A DNA stretch of 64,000 bases from an uncultured Aliivibrio sp. (lineage in GTDB: Bacteria > Pseudomonadota > Gammaproteobacteria > Enterobacterales > Vibrionaceae), in the NCBI RefSeq assembly GCF_946479765.1, contig NZ_CAMLHO010000008.1:23671-87670 (forward strand), given 5' to 3'. This document shows positions 1-8,106 of this stretch, piece by piece. A program made the translations under genes and the position numbers. Every line of letters begins with the position of its first letter. The first letter of the stretch is position 1. A model generated the notes under the pieces. That model was not told the DNA's origin, made no database searches, and saw nothing but the letters and a program-made list of their open reading frames with translations.

Positions 1-1
1 T

Positions 2-649
2 GATATTTCTAAATTAATGAAAGTCAGTGATAAGATCGCCAGTTTAAATGCAGTGCGCTTTGAAGAGTGGTCAACGACGTTTACTCATGAAAATGCACGT
101 CAGGCTCTTTATGCCTTTAAAGGGGATGTTTACACCGGTTTAGATGCAAATAGTTTAACTGACAGTGATATCGATTATGCACAAACTCATTTGCGTATGT
201 TGTCAGGTTTATATGGTCTCTTAAAACCATTAGATCTAATGCAGCCTTATCGTTTGGAAATGGGAACAAAACTAGCGAATAAGCGCGGGACAAATTTATA
301 TCAGTTTTGGGGAAGTACAATTACGCAAAAATTGAATCAGGTTATTGCCGAGCAAGGCGACGATGTGTTGATTAATCTTGCGTCTAATGAGTATTTTAAA
401 GCGGTGAAACCAAAAGAACTTGCAGCTAACATTATTACGCCAGTTTTCAAAGATTGTAAAAATGGACAGTACAAAATTATTAGCTTCTATGCAAAAAAAG
501 CTCGCGGCTTAATGGCTCGCTATATTATTGAAAACCGTATTTCAAGCGTAGCGGCGTTAAAGGAATTTTCTGTAGGCGGTTATTACTTCGTTGCAGCGGA
601 GTCATCAAATGATGAACTTGTGTTTAAAAGGGAAGATCAGACAAAATAA
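2..649 (+). CDS. yaaA: Peroxide stress protein YaaA (5' end outside window)
   Basis: This is the C-terminal ~215 residues of a YaaA (DUF328/UPF0246) protein. The frame is open back to base 2 (reading DISKLM before the first ATG at 17), so the gene starts upstream of the window and the ATG at 17 is internal. Family-typical segments are visible: [48 protein letters not shown] and [20 protein letters not shown] near the end. E. coli YaaA is about 258 residues, so roughly 40 residues are missing. In E. coli YaaA lowers intracellular free iron and limits oxidative DNA damage during peroxide stress; that role is inferred from the family. The gene stands alone, with 256 bp before mscS. Confidence 0.93.
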   Translation, partial: DISKLMKVSDKIASLNAVRFEEWSTTFTHENARQALYAFKGDVYTGLDANSLTDSDIDYAQTHLRMLSGLYGLLKPLDLMQPYRLEMGTKLANKRGTNLYQFWGSTITQKLNQVIAEQGDDVLINLASNEYFKAVKPKELAANIITPVFKDCKNGQYKIISFYAKKARGLMARYIIENRISSVAALKEFSVGGYYFVAAESSNDELVFKREDQTK

Positions 650-905
650 CGGGTGATAAGAATACGCAATGTTAGCTAAATGATAGTAAAATGTATAAAA
701 GATAACTAAATCCAGTTATATTATGTAGGTTATTGTAATTAAGGTTATTTTTTCTTTCTTATTGAAGAGAAAACAAATAAATAAGCGTGTTTTAAAAAGG
801 ATTTTACATCAAACTGACGCTCATAGTGTTAGAATTGGTATAAGTCGTCAAAATAATGGCAATCATCTCAATTTATACTGAGAATAACTATAAAGGACAA
901 ATCAA

Positions 906-1766
906 ATGGCAGAACAAGGCGCTGTAACTGATTTCGCTACTAGTGGAGTAGCAAATTTAGAACATTGGTTAACGGATAATTCAGAGCTATTTATCACTTA
1001 TGGTGTAAATATTATTTCAGCATTAGCAATCCTTTTTATCGGTAACATTATCGTTAAGAAAATCGCTGGTGGTGTAGGTAAAGCTCTTGAGAAAAAGAAA
1101 ATGGATAAAGCGGTTGTCGACTTTGTTCATACTCTAGTTCGTTACCTTCTATTTATTATCGTATTAATTGCAGCTTTAGGTAAAGTAGGTGTTCAAACCG
1201 CTTCTGTTGTTGCTGTTATCGGTGCCGCTGGTTTAGCGGTAGGTCTTGCTCTTCAAGGTTCTCTATCAAACTTTGCTGCGGGTGTGTTGATTGTTGCATT
1301 CCGTCCATTCAAATCTGGCGATTACGTTGAGATTGGTGGTGTTGCGGGTTCTGTCGAGTCAATTCAAATTTTCCAAACTATTTTAACAACACCAGATAAT
1401 AAAATGGTTGTAGTACCAAATGGTGGTGTTATTGGTAGCCCAATCACAAACTATTCTCGCCATGCAACTCGTCGCGTCGACCATGTAATTGGTGTTTCTT
1501 ACAGTGCTGATCTGAAGAAAACAAAAGAAGTGATTACAAAAGTTCTTGAATCTGATGAGCGTGTTTTAAAGACACCAGCACCAACGGTTGGCGTTGTTGC
1601 TCTTGCTGATTCATCAGTTAACTTTGTTGTTCGCCCTTGGTGTAAAACAGAGCAATACTGGGATGTTTATTTTGATACGCTTCAAGCGATTAAAGAAGGT
1701 TTAGATAAGGAAGGTATCGAAATCCCATTCCCACAAATGGATGTACATTTAAATAAAGCAGATTAG
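906..1766 (+). CDS. mscS: Small-conductance mechanosensitive channel MscS
   Basis: The 286-residue product has the length and layout of MscS. It has an N-terminal periplasmic stretch, hydrophobic segments around residues 28-48 and 75-95, and a pore-lining glycine/alanine helix (GAAGLAVGLALQGSLSNF, about residues 105-125). The MscS beta domain follows (PFKSGDYVEIGGVAGSVE, then VVVPNGGVIGSPITNYS) and then the C-terminal alpha/beta domain. MscS is a homoheptameric inner-membrane channel that opens under membrane tension and releases osmolytes on hypo-osmotic shock. A good ribosome site (AAAGGACA) lies 7-14 bases before the ATG. The gene is monocistronic and ends in a clear terminator. Confidence 0.96.
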   Translation: MAEQGAVTDFATSGVANLEHWLTDNSELFITYGVNIISALAILFIGNIIVKKIAGGVGKALEKKKMDKAVVDFVHTLVRYLLFIIVLIAALGKVGVQTASVVAVIGAAGLAVGLALQGSLSNFAAGVLIVAFRPFKSGDYVEIGGVAGSVESIQIFQTILTTPDNKMVVVPNGGVIGSPITNYSRHATRRVDHVIGVSYSADLKKTKEVITKVLESDERVLKTPAPTVGVVALADSSVNFVVRPWCKTEQYWDVYFDTLQAIKEGLDKEGIEIPFPQMDVHLNKAD

Positions 1767-1790
1767 CTTTTATTTAAATCAAAATATGAA

Positions 1791-1817
1791 ATGCTACCTT
1801 CGGGTGGCATTTTTTTT
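1791..1817 (+). terminator. Rho-independent terminator of mscS
   Basis: Stem ATGCTACC / GGTGGCAT with a TTCG tetraloop is followed directly by a T run, 24 bases after the mscS stop. Confidence 0.9.
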
Positions 1818-1908
1818 ACCTGGCTTTTTCTTGGCAAAGATCTAGGTAAAAGGAATTATTTAGGATTACTATAGTCATAACGATATGATGTTATTTGAGA
1901 TGTTTAAA

Positions 1909-2604
1909 ATGAAAAAAATTATAACTGCACTGTGTTTATCTGCTAGCTTTTCTCCTGCGGCTTTTGCATCATCACCTGACTTTCCTCATATTGAAGTATC
2001 AGGGAAAGGTGAGATTCTTGTTGTTCCTGATATGGCTCAGTTTTCTGTCGATGTTGTTGAAAATAAAGCAACGGCAGCAAAAGCAAAGCAAGCGGCAGAT
2101 AAGGCGGTTACAGGTTTTCTTGCTCGTTTAGAAGTTCAAGGTGTTAAGCGTGAAAATATTAACAGTGGCAATATTCGTTTAACGCCTGAGTACCGTTATC
2201 CTAAAGGAAAGAAACCAGAACTGGTTGGCTACAAAGCGATCCGAAATATTACCGTAACAGTGATGGATTTAAATAAACTAAACGGTTATTTAGATAAAGC
2301 GTTGGGTGATGGGATTAATCGTATTAATCAAATTGAACTGAAAACAAGTAAAGAAAAAGAATACATTGAAGCGGCGCGCTTAGAAGCGATTAAAGATGCC
2401 AATGAGAAAGCAAACTCATTAGCAAAAGGGTTTGGTACCGCGGTTAAAGGGGTTTGGAAAGTCTCTTATCACAATAACTATAGTCAACCTGTATTAATGA
2501 AGAGCATGAGAATGGATGCCGCATCTGGTGCGTCAGAAAGCTACCAAGATACTCAAATGGTTATTAGTGATTCAGTTTCTGTTGTGTACCGTCTTAAAAA
2601 TTAA
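1909..2604 (+). CDS. Exported SIMPL-domain protein (YggE/DUF541-like)
   Basis: The product starts with a signal peptide (MKKIITALCLSASF..., likely cleaved after AAFA) followed by a SIMPL/DUF541 domain over most of the ~220-residue mature protein. Typical family features are the opening HIEVSGKGEILVVPDMAQFSVDV, the TAAKAKQAADKAV helix and LVGYKAIRNITVTVMDL. YggE of E. coli is a periplasmic protein linked to reduced oxidative damage, but the molecular function is not established. The ORF track starts at 1885. I prefer the ATG at 1909 because it places the lysines and hydrophobic core of the signal peptide at the very N-terminus; the ATGs at 1885, 1888 and 1900 remain possible. The gene is monocistronic. 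Confidence 0.85.
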   Translation: MKKIITALCLSASFSPAAFASSPDFPHIEVSGKGEILVVPDMAQFSVDVVENKATAAKAKQAADKAVTGFLARLEVQGVKRENINSGNIRLTPEYRYPKGKKPELVGYKAIRNITVTVMDLNKLNGYLDKALGDGINRINQIELKTSKEKEYIEAARLEAIKDANEKANSLAKGFGTAVKGVWKVSYHNNYSQPVLMKSMRMDAASGASESYQDTQMVISDSVSVVYRLKN

Positions 2605-2628
2605 TCTATTTAATGGATAGAATATAAA

Positions 2629-2661
2629 AATGGGTTACCTAAAAAGGTAACTCATTTTTTA
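2629..2661. terminator. Bidirectional terminator between the SIMPL gene and serA
   Basis: The inverted repeat ATGGGTTACC / GGTAACTCAT has a TAAAAA loop. It is followed by a T run on the + strand and by a T-rich tract on the - strand, so it can end both the SIMPL-domain gene (+) and serA (-), which converge here. Confidence 0.8.
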
Positions 2662-2694
2662 TTGTTTAAACTATCTAGTTAAAGCGTATTTATG

Positions 2695-3924
2695 TTAATG
2701 AAGGATACGAGCTCGGATTGTTCCTTCAATTGCTTTAAGTTGAGTTAACGCTTCTTCTGATCTAGCTGTTTCAACATCAATTACCACATAGCCCATTTCT
2801 GCTGATGTTTGCAGGTATTGAGCGGCAATGTTAATGCCTTCATCAGCAAAAATACTGTTAATTTTAGTTAGGATACCAGGACGATTTTCATGAATATGCA
2901 GGAGACGAGAAGTATCAGTATGTAATGGAAGAGAGACTTCTGGGAAGTTAACTGATGATAATGTTGACCCATTATCTGAGTATTTAGTTAACTTGCCTGC
3001 AACTTCAACACCAATATTTTCTTGGGCTTCTTGAGTTGAACCACCCACATGTGGTGTCAGAATTACATTATCAAATTTTTGTAATGGAGACTCGAATGGT
3101 TCCGCATTTGTTTTTGGTTCGGTAGGGAATACATCGATAGCTGCGCCACCTAGATGCCCTGATTCAAGTGCATCACATAAGTCTGGAATTTTAACGACAG
3201 TGCCACGAGCAGCATTAATAAAGATGGCACCAGGCTTCATTCGAGAAAACTCTTCAGCGCCCATCATATCTTTTGTACCCGCTGTTTCTGGAACATGAAG
3301 AGAAATAACATCACATTTATTCAGTAATTCACTCATGGTTTGAATTTGAGTGGCGTTACCTAATGAAAGCTTATTTTCGATATCATAGTAGTAAACACGC
3401 ATGCCTAGGTTTTCAGCTAAGATCCCTAGTTGTGTTCCGATATGTCCGTAACCTACGATACCCAAACGTTTGCCTCTGGCCTCAAAAGAAGCGTCTGCAC
3501 TTTTTTTCCAGATACCGCGATGAGCTTGAGCATTTTTCTCTGGGATGCCGCGAAGCAACAATAGAATTTGCCCTAACACCAATTCAGCTACACTACGGGT
3601 ATTAGAAAATGGTGCGTTAAATACTGGAATGCCGCGTTTTGCTGCTGCAGTTAAATTAACTTGGTTAGTTCCAATACAGAAACAGCCCACAGCAACTAGC
3701 TTATTTGCAGCGTCGAACACTTCTTTGGTAAGTTGAGTTCGCGATCGCAAGCCAATAAAGTGAACATCTTTCACTGCTTCAAGTAACTCCTCTTCCGACA
3801 ATGAACCTTTGTGATATTCAATGTTGGTGTAACCGTCAGCTTGAAATACTTCAACGCAAGATGGGTGCAATCCTTCTAAAAGAAGAATTTTAATTTTTTC
3901 TTTTTCCAGAGATATTTTTGCCAT
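2695..3924 (-). CDS. serA: D-3-phosphoglycerate dehydrogenase
   Basis: SerA oxidises 3-phosphoglycerate to 3-phosphohydroxypyruvate with NAD, the first step of serine synthesis in the cytoplasm. The 409-residue product matches the E. coli length (410). It shows the substrate-domain motif FIGLRSRTQLTKEV, the Rossmann motif GYGHIGTQLG (about residues 158-167), the catalytic-domain segments INAARGTVV and LTPHVGGSTQEAQ (catalytic His), and a C-terminal ACT domain (LLHIHENRPGILTKINSIF). The ACT domain is the serine-binding feedback site in the E. coli enzyme. The neighbour upstream on the same strand is rpiA, as in enterobacteria, but the two are separated by a terminator, so serA has its own promoter in 3925-4040. 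Confidence 0.97.
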   Translation of the reverse strand: MAKISLEKEKIKILLLEGLHPSCVEVFQADGYTNIEYHKGSLSEEELLEAVKDVHFIGLRSRTQLTKEVFDAANKLVAVGCFCIGTNQVNLTAAAKRGIPVFNAPFSNTRSVAELVLGQILLLLRGIPEKNAQAHRGIWKKSADASFEARGKRLGIVGYGHIGTQLGILAENLGMRVYYYDIENKLSLGNATQIQTMSELLNKCDVISLHVPETAGTKDMMGAEEFSRMKPGAIFINAARGTVVKIPDLCDALESGHLGGAAIDVFPTEPKTNAEPFESPLQKFDNVILTPHVGGSTQEAQENIGVEVAGKLTKYSDNGSTLSSVNFPEVSLPLHTDTSRLLHIHENRPGILTKINSIFADEGINIAAQYLQTSAEMGYVVIDVETARSEEALTQLKAIEGTIRARILH

Positions 3925-4040
3925 GTCGTTCTTATCCTTAAAAACAAAATCAATAATGATTAGGGTAGTGATTATTTATTGATGATTATAAAGTATCAAA
4001 AAATAACCAGTTTGGGTAAGAAAATTACGAAATAGTTAAT

Positions 4041-4067
4041 AAAAAACGGTACTAATGAGTACCGTTT
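4041..4067 (-). terminator. Terminator downstream of rpiA
   Basis: Read on the - strand, AAACGGTACT-catt-AGTACCGTTT is a perfect 10-bp stem with a four-base loop followed by a T run. It lies 59 bases past the rpiA stop. Confidence 0.87.
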
Positions 4068-4125
4068 GTAATCGAATGACATTTTTATCTCTCAATCTAA
4101 GAGATAAGAAAGAAAATTTGTTGTA

Positions 4126-4782
4126 TTAATCGAATTTTTTTACGCCGTCAGGAGAACCAACTAACAGTACGTCTGCGCCACGATGTGCAAATAAACCGAC
4201 AGTGACTACGCCAGCAAGGCTATTGATTTTATCTTCTAATTCTTTAGCGTTAGTGATCTGCATATTGTGTACGTCTAAGATCATATTGCCATTATCTGTG
4301 ACTGTGCCTTCACGGTACGCAGGGTCACCACCAAGTTTAACTAACTCACGAGCAACGTAAGAGCGAGCCATTGGGATAACTTCTACAGGCAGAGGGAATT
4401 GACCTAGCACGTCGACTTGTTTCGTATTATCAACAATACAAATGAATTTTTCAGAAATAGCAGCAACGATTTTTTCACGAGTAAGAGCAGCTCCGCCACC
4501 TTTAATCATCTCGTTTTTACCGTTGATTTCATCTGCGCCATCAACATAAACATCAAGACTGAAAACATCATTACACTCGAAGACTGGAATGCCTAATTCT
4601 TTCAGCTTTTCAGTTGATGCTACAGAGCTTGATACTGCACCTTTAATTTCTTTTTTCATGGTCGCAAGTGCGTCGATGAAATGATTTACTGTTGATCCTG
4701 TACCTACACCAACAATGCTGCCAGCTTTTACGTATTCTAACGCTGCCCAACCAGCTGCTTTTTTCATCTCGTCTTGAGTCAT
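4126..4782 (-). CDS. rpiA: Ribose-5-phosphate isomerase A
   Basis: RpiA interconverts ribose 5-phosphate and ribulose 5-phosphate in the non-oxidative pentose phosphate pathway. The 218-residue length is standard. The phosphate-binding loop [13 protein letters not shown] (about residues 26-38), the catalytic DGADEI motif and [14 protein letters not shown] are all present, and the protein ends [10 protein letters not shown] as in the family. The ATG at 4782 is preceded by AGGAGAAT, a good ribosome site. Two overlapping ORFs in the track (4643-4888 and 4892-5134) are shadows. Confidence 0.97.
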   Translation of the reverse strand: MTQDEMKKAAGWAALEYVKAGSIVGVGTGSTVNHFIDALATMKKEIKGAVSSSVASTEKLKELGIPVFECNDVFSLDVYVDGADEINGKNEMIKGGGAALTREKIVAAISEKFICIVDNTKQVDVLGQFPLPVEVIPMARSYVARELVKLGGDPAYREGTVTDNGNMILDVHNMQITNAKELEDKINSLAGVVTVGLFAHRGADVLLVGSPDGVKKFD

Positions 4783-4957
4783 GACATTCTCCTAATGAAA
4801 TAATAGAGTTCAAATAAAACGGCGTAATTATAACGTACAGATATTTCTTCGTCAGAAAAAAGAAGTCAATAAACGAGAATAATCCCAATTAATGCAAACG
4901 TTTTCGTTTTTAGGTAATAACGGCGAAGAGTCTATTCATATTGTTGCTAAAAAAACG

Positions 4958-5539
4958 TTACCAATGCCATATTTTTTTTGGCGTAATTATACGAGGCAGA
5001 GGAACATCCCAAGATTCAATTGGAAGTTGGTCAACTTGCTGGCACGAATGAGAAATTCCGATAGGTATTGGGCCCGTTTGAGATTGGTGCCAATTAACCA
5101 AGGTGCGGTCGTAATATCCGCCACCCATACCTAATCGATTACCTGTATGATCAAAAGCGACAAGAGGGGTAATAATAATATCAAGTGCATTAACGGGAAC
5201 CACTTGAGTTTTATCTAACTTGGGTTCAGGGATTTGATATTTATTTAATAGAAGCGTGGTCGTAGGATGGTACTGAAGAAAAAGTAAATGTCCCTTACTA
5301 AAAGGATGAATAACAGGTAAAGAGACAGATTTACCTTGTTGCCAAAGCCACTCAATTAGTAATGAAGTATCTATTTCACCATCAACAGAAAGGTAGATTG
5401 CGATGGATTGTGCTTTTTGAATATAAGGGTCATTCGCGCACTGTAAGACAAGGTCTTTGGCGGCTTGTGTTTGTTCGTGAGGGGATAACGCGTTGCGATC
5501 TAGGCGAATTGATTGTCGAATCTGTCGACGAGATGTCAT
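4958..5539 (-). CDS. fau: 5-formyltetrahydrofolate cyclo-ligase
   Basis: The enzyme converts 5-formyl-THF to 5,10-methenyl-THF with ATP, salvaging a folate that otherwise inhibits one-carbon enzymes. Family motifs are the N-terminal RRQIRQSIRLDRNAL, VDGEIDTSLLIEWLW and the glycine-rich VAFDHTGNRLGMGGGYYDRTL loop that forms the ATP/substrate pocket. The track starts the ORF at 5590, but residues 1-17 of that reading are the translation of the 6S RNA 3' part. The ATG at 5539 gives a normal ~193-residue protein. The start codon directly abuts the end of ssrS, the same gene order as ssrS-ygfA in E. coli, where they are cotranscribed. Confidence 0.92.
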   Translation of the reverse strand: MTSRRQIRQSIRLDRNALSPHEQTQAAKDLVLQCANDPYIQKAQSIAIYLSVDGEIDTSLLIEWLWQQGKSVSLPVIHPFSKGHLLFLQYHPTTTLLLNKYQIPEPKLDKTQVVPVNALDIIITPLVAFDHTGNRLGMGGGYYDRTLVNWHQSQTGPIPIGISHSCQQVDQLPIESWDVPLPRIITPKKIWHW

Positions 5540-5540
5540 G

Positions 5541-5724
5541 GAATACCCCAAAGTGCCGTAGTGGTCGTAGCCCTTGAACCCTCGGTTCAAGGCGGATCAG
5601 CAAAATTTACCGTAGGCTTCTCAGTACGAGCCGAGCTTGCTCAATAGTAAATAAATACTAACCCTAATTTGTGCTTATCGGCTCAGGGACATAGATCCGC
5701 CTACAAACACTCCAGGGTAAAATT
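5541..5724 (-). ncRNA. ssrS: 6S RNA
   Basis: Read on the - strand this is a ~184-base 6S RNA. Conserved pieces of the gammaproteobacterial RNA are visible: CCCTGAGCCGATA in the 5' part, GAGAAGCCTA after the central bubble, and CTTGAACCGAGGGTTCAAG (a perfect local hairpin) near the 3' end. The closing stem pairs TACCC-GGAGTG at the 5' side with CACT-GGGGTA at the 3' side. It lies between zapA and fau exactly as in E. coli. 6S RNA mimics an open promoter and sequesters sigma-70 RNA polymerase in stationary phase. The end points are set by alignment from memory and may be off by a few bases. Confidence 0.93.
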
Positions 5725-5753
5725 GATTCTTTTGCTATCCTTAGCGACAGTTC

Positions 5754-6080
5754 CTATTCTGCCGTACTTTCTTCTGTTTGGCTAGGCTTTACGGTAGAAA
5801 TTGCCGCTTCTAATGCGCTAGCAAGCAGTCCCATTCGATCATAAACAGCAGAAGAGTGATTACTTGCTTCTTTTTTCGCCATGTGTAGTTCGTAGCAGAT
5901 ATTTAACGATGTAATTGTTAATAATTGCTCAGTATTGGTTACCTTAGTTCGTTCAGATAATTCATTTACTCGATTATCTAAATCTTTTGCAGCTTCTTTC
6001 AAGGCTGCTTCTTGACCAGCAGGGCAGTTAACCTTGATGGCTCGTCCTAAGATTTGAACTTGCACGGCTTGGCTTGACAT
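5754..6080 (-). CDS. zapA: Cell division protein ZapA
   Basis: ZapA binds FtsZ, cross-links protofilaments and stabilises the Z ring. The sequence has the ZapA fold: a short beta N-terminus (SSQAVQVQILGRAIKVNCPAG), the helix AALKEAAKDLDNRVNELSERTKVTNTEQ, and a C-terminal coiled coil. The track extends to 6116, but the ATG at 6080 (MSSQAVQ) gives 108 residues, matching family length and its conserved N-terminus; the ATG at 6095 is an alternative. No start has a strong ribosome site. The stop lies ~30 bases before the 5' end of 6S RNA, so zapA transcription may run into ssrS. Confidence 0.92.
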   Translation of the reverse strand: MSSQAVQVQILGRAIKVNCPAGQEAALKEAAKDLDNRVNELSERTKVTNTEQLLTITSLNICYELHMAKKEASNHSSAVYDRMGLLASALEAAISTVKPSQTEESTAE

Positions 6081-6331
6081 CAATACATTACTCATCGTTA
6101 AACTAGAAGAATACACCGATAAAAAAACAGATCAGTGATAAGTGAATGAAACTATAAGAAATGCGCTAATAAGATTCAAGTATTTCCCTTCTCTTTGTTG
6201 ATGGTGGTTAACTATATTCTTAATAAAACAACAATATGATGAAAAGATACTCAATTGAGAGAGATAGTGAGTTTTCTGGTTATCCTCAAAGTGGTAGCAT
6301 GTCATCATTATCAATAAATATAGAGATCCCC

Positions 6332-6901
6332 ATGATCGTAATTAAAATGCCAACCTTTCTGACGGTAGAGTCAGCCTTAAAAGACAGTAGACTCGCTGTG
6401 ACGCCATCTGAATTGCATGGTTTACTTGTGGGAATGATAAGTGGCGGATTACCACTAGATAATAAAACGTGGAAACCACTTATGTTTGATTACACCAATG
6501 ATGGTATGGGGTGGCCAGACAATGCGCTGAAAATAGGCAGTGAGATTTTTCAGTGTACCGTTGAGGAGTTAAGTACGGATAGCTTTGCGCTAGAGGTGCT
6601 CATCCCAGATGAAACAGAAACATTAATGAATCGAGCTGATGGATTAAGTGAGTGGGTTAACCACTTTATTTCAGGGCTAGGGTTAGTTGAATTAAAATTA
6701 GATCAAGCGTCTGAGTCTTTGAAAGAAGCATTGCTAGATTTAGAAGAAATTGCTCGTTTAGGTATTGATGAAGACGATGAATTAGAAGAGCAAGCAAATT
6801 TATTTGAGCAAGTGATTGAACATGTTCGTATTTGTGTACTGACGATTCATGCTGAATTAGGTCAAAAAGTGCATAACGACGCGTCTAAAGCAGTGCATTA
6901 A
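6332..6901 (+). CDS. ygfB: UPF0149 family protein YgfB
   Basis: Recognised as YgfB by TPSELHGLLVGMISGGLP, the central segment LNRADGLSEWVNHFISGLGL-like (here MNRADGLSEWVNHFISGLGL) and the acidic RLGIDEDDELEEQ toward the C-terminus. The track start at 6236 adds 32 unrelated residues. The ATG at 6332 has AGAG seven bases upstream and yields ~189 residues, close to E. coli YgfB (192); the ATG at 6347 is possible. The biochemical role is unresolved; a Pseudomonas homologue affects expression of a cell-wall amidase gene. It is the first gene of the ubiH-ubiI operon, 12 bases before ubiH. The pepP gene found between them in E. coli is absent here. Confidence 0.9.
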   Translation: MIVIKMPTFLTVESALKDSRLAVTPSELHGLLVGMISGGLPLDNKTWKPLMFDYTNDGMGWPDNALKIGSEIFQCTVEELSTDSFALEVLIPDETETLMNRADGLSEWVNHFISGLGLVELKLDQASESLKEALLDLEEIARLGIDEDDELEEQANLFEQVIEHVRICVLTIHAELGQKVHNDASKAVH

Positions 6902-6913
6902 TTTAGGTAACAT

Positions 6914-8101
6914 ATGACACATTATGATGTAGTGATCGTGGGTGGTGCCATGTCTGGGGCGACCTTAGCACTGGCGCTAGAAGAAATGAATCAAGGCACT
7001 TTATCTATTGCTGTAATAGAGGCAATGGAGCCGGATTTGGAGCAGCATCCAGGTTATGATTCTAGAAGTATTGCGCTATCAAATGGGACATCCCAATTAT
7101 TACAAGACATTGATCTTTGGTCTGATATTGAATCATTTTCAACGTCTATTAATCATATTCATGTGTCAGACCGACATCATATGGGGTTAACTGAATTAAC
7201 CTCTAAAGAACTCAATGTTGATGCGTTAGGTTATGTCGTTGAGTTGGCTGATGTTGGTCACTTTTATTATAAAAAATTAGTGAACTCTCACCATATTGAC
7301 CTTCTTTGTCCTGCATCTATTGTTGATATTAAGCGTGAGCTTTCGTTATCAATAGTAACGTTATCGACAGGAAGCGTGATTTCAACGTCTCTTATTGTTG
7401 CTGCTGATGGCGCTGAATCAAAGACTTGTAAGTGTATGAATATTGAAAGTGAGAATGATGACTTTCAACAAGTGGCCATTATTGCCAATGTAACCACGGC
7501 TATTCATCCCCAAGGTAAAGCGTTTGAACGTTTTACCGATAATGGTCCATTGGCTTTGCTTCCTATGTCAAAAGGGAGAAGTTCCTTGGTATGGTGCGTT
7601 AGTCCTGAAGAGTCACAACAGATACTAGCCTATAATGATGAGGCTTTTTTAGATCATCTACAGCACGCTTTTGGTTGGCGTTTAGGTCAATTCATTAAAA
7701 CAGGGAAACGGGCGCATTATCCATTATGGTTGCGTCGTCAAAAACAGCACATATCACACCGTTTTGTTGCCATTGGTAATGCCGCTCAAACTCTTCACCC
7801 GATTGCAGGCCAAGGGTTTAACCTTGGTATTAGAGATGTATTCTCATTAGCTGATGGCATAACCCAAGCAAATCAATTAAATCGTGATATCGGTGAATAT
7901 TGTGTACTTTCTGATTATCAGAAACGACGCCAGACAGACCAACAAAAAACAATCAAAATGACGGCAGGATTAGTCTCTATTTTTGCAAACAGTGCGTTTC
8001 CAATGGTGATTGGACGAAATATAAGTTTGTGTGCTGTTGATACTTTCCGTTCTTTTTTAAAGCCCCTGACATTACGAGCAATGGGCAGAGTGAATAGATA
8101 A
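6914..8101 (+). CDS. ubiH: 2-octaprenyl-6-methoxyphenol hydroxylase UbiH
   Basis: This is an FAD-dependent aromatic monooxygenase of ubiquinone synthesis, hydroxylating the ring at C1. It has the N-terminal FAD-binding motif DVVIVGGAMSGATLALALE, the middle DG motif LIVAADGAESKTCK, and the FAD pyrophosphate/ribityl motif AIGNAAQTLHPIAGQGFNLGIRD near residue 290. Its 395 residues fit the family. UbiH and the downstream UbiI are paralogues sharing the same three motifs; LWLRRQKQHISHRFVAIGNA and position in the operon favour UbiH. The enzyme works in the soluble or membrane-associated Ubi metabolon. The stop is followed three bases later by the ubiI start region. Confidence 0.93.
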   Translation: MTHYDVVIVGGAMSGATLALALEEMNQGTLSIAVIEAMEPDLEQHPGYDSRSIALSNGTSQLLQDIDLWSDIESFSTSINHIHVSDRHHMGLTELTSKELNVDALGYVVELADVGHFYYKKLVNSHHIDLLCPASIVDIKRELSLSIVTLSTGSVISTSLIVAADGAESKTCKCMNIESENDDFQQVAIIANVTTAIHPQGKAFERFTDNGPLALLPMSKGRSSLVWCVSPEESQQILAYNDEAFLDHLQHAFGWRLGQFIKTGKRAHYPLWLRRQKQHISHRFVAIGNAAQTLHPIAGQGFNLGIRDVFSLADGITQANQLNRDIGEYCVLSDYQKRRQTDQQKTIKMTAGLVSIFANSAFPMVIGRNISLCAVDTFRSFLKPLTLRAMGRVNR

Positions 8102-8106
8102 TTATG

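Noticed and set aside
4892-5134. 80-codon + strand ORF antisense to fau
   Set aside because: It overlaps the well-supported fau gene and resembles no known protein.
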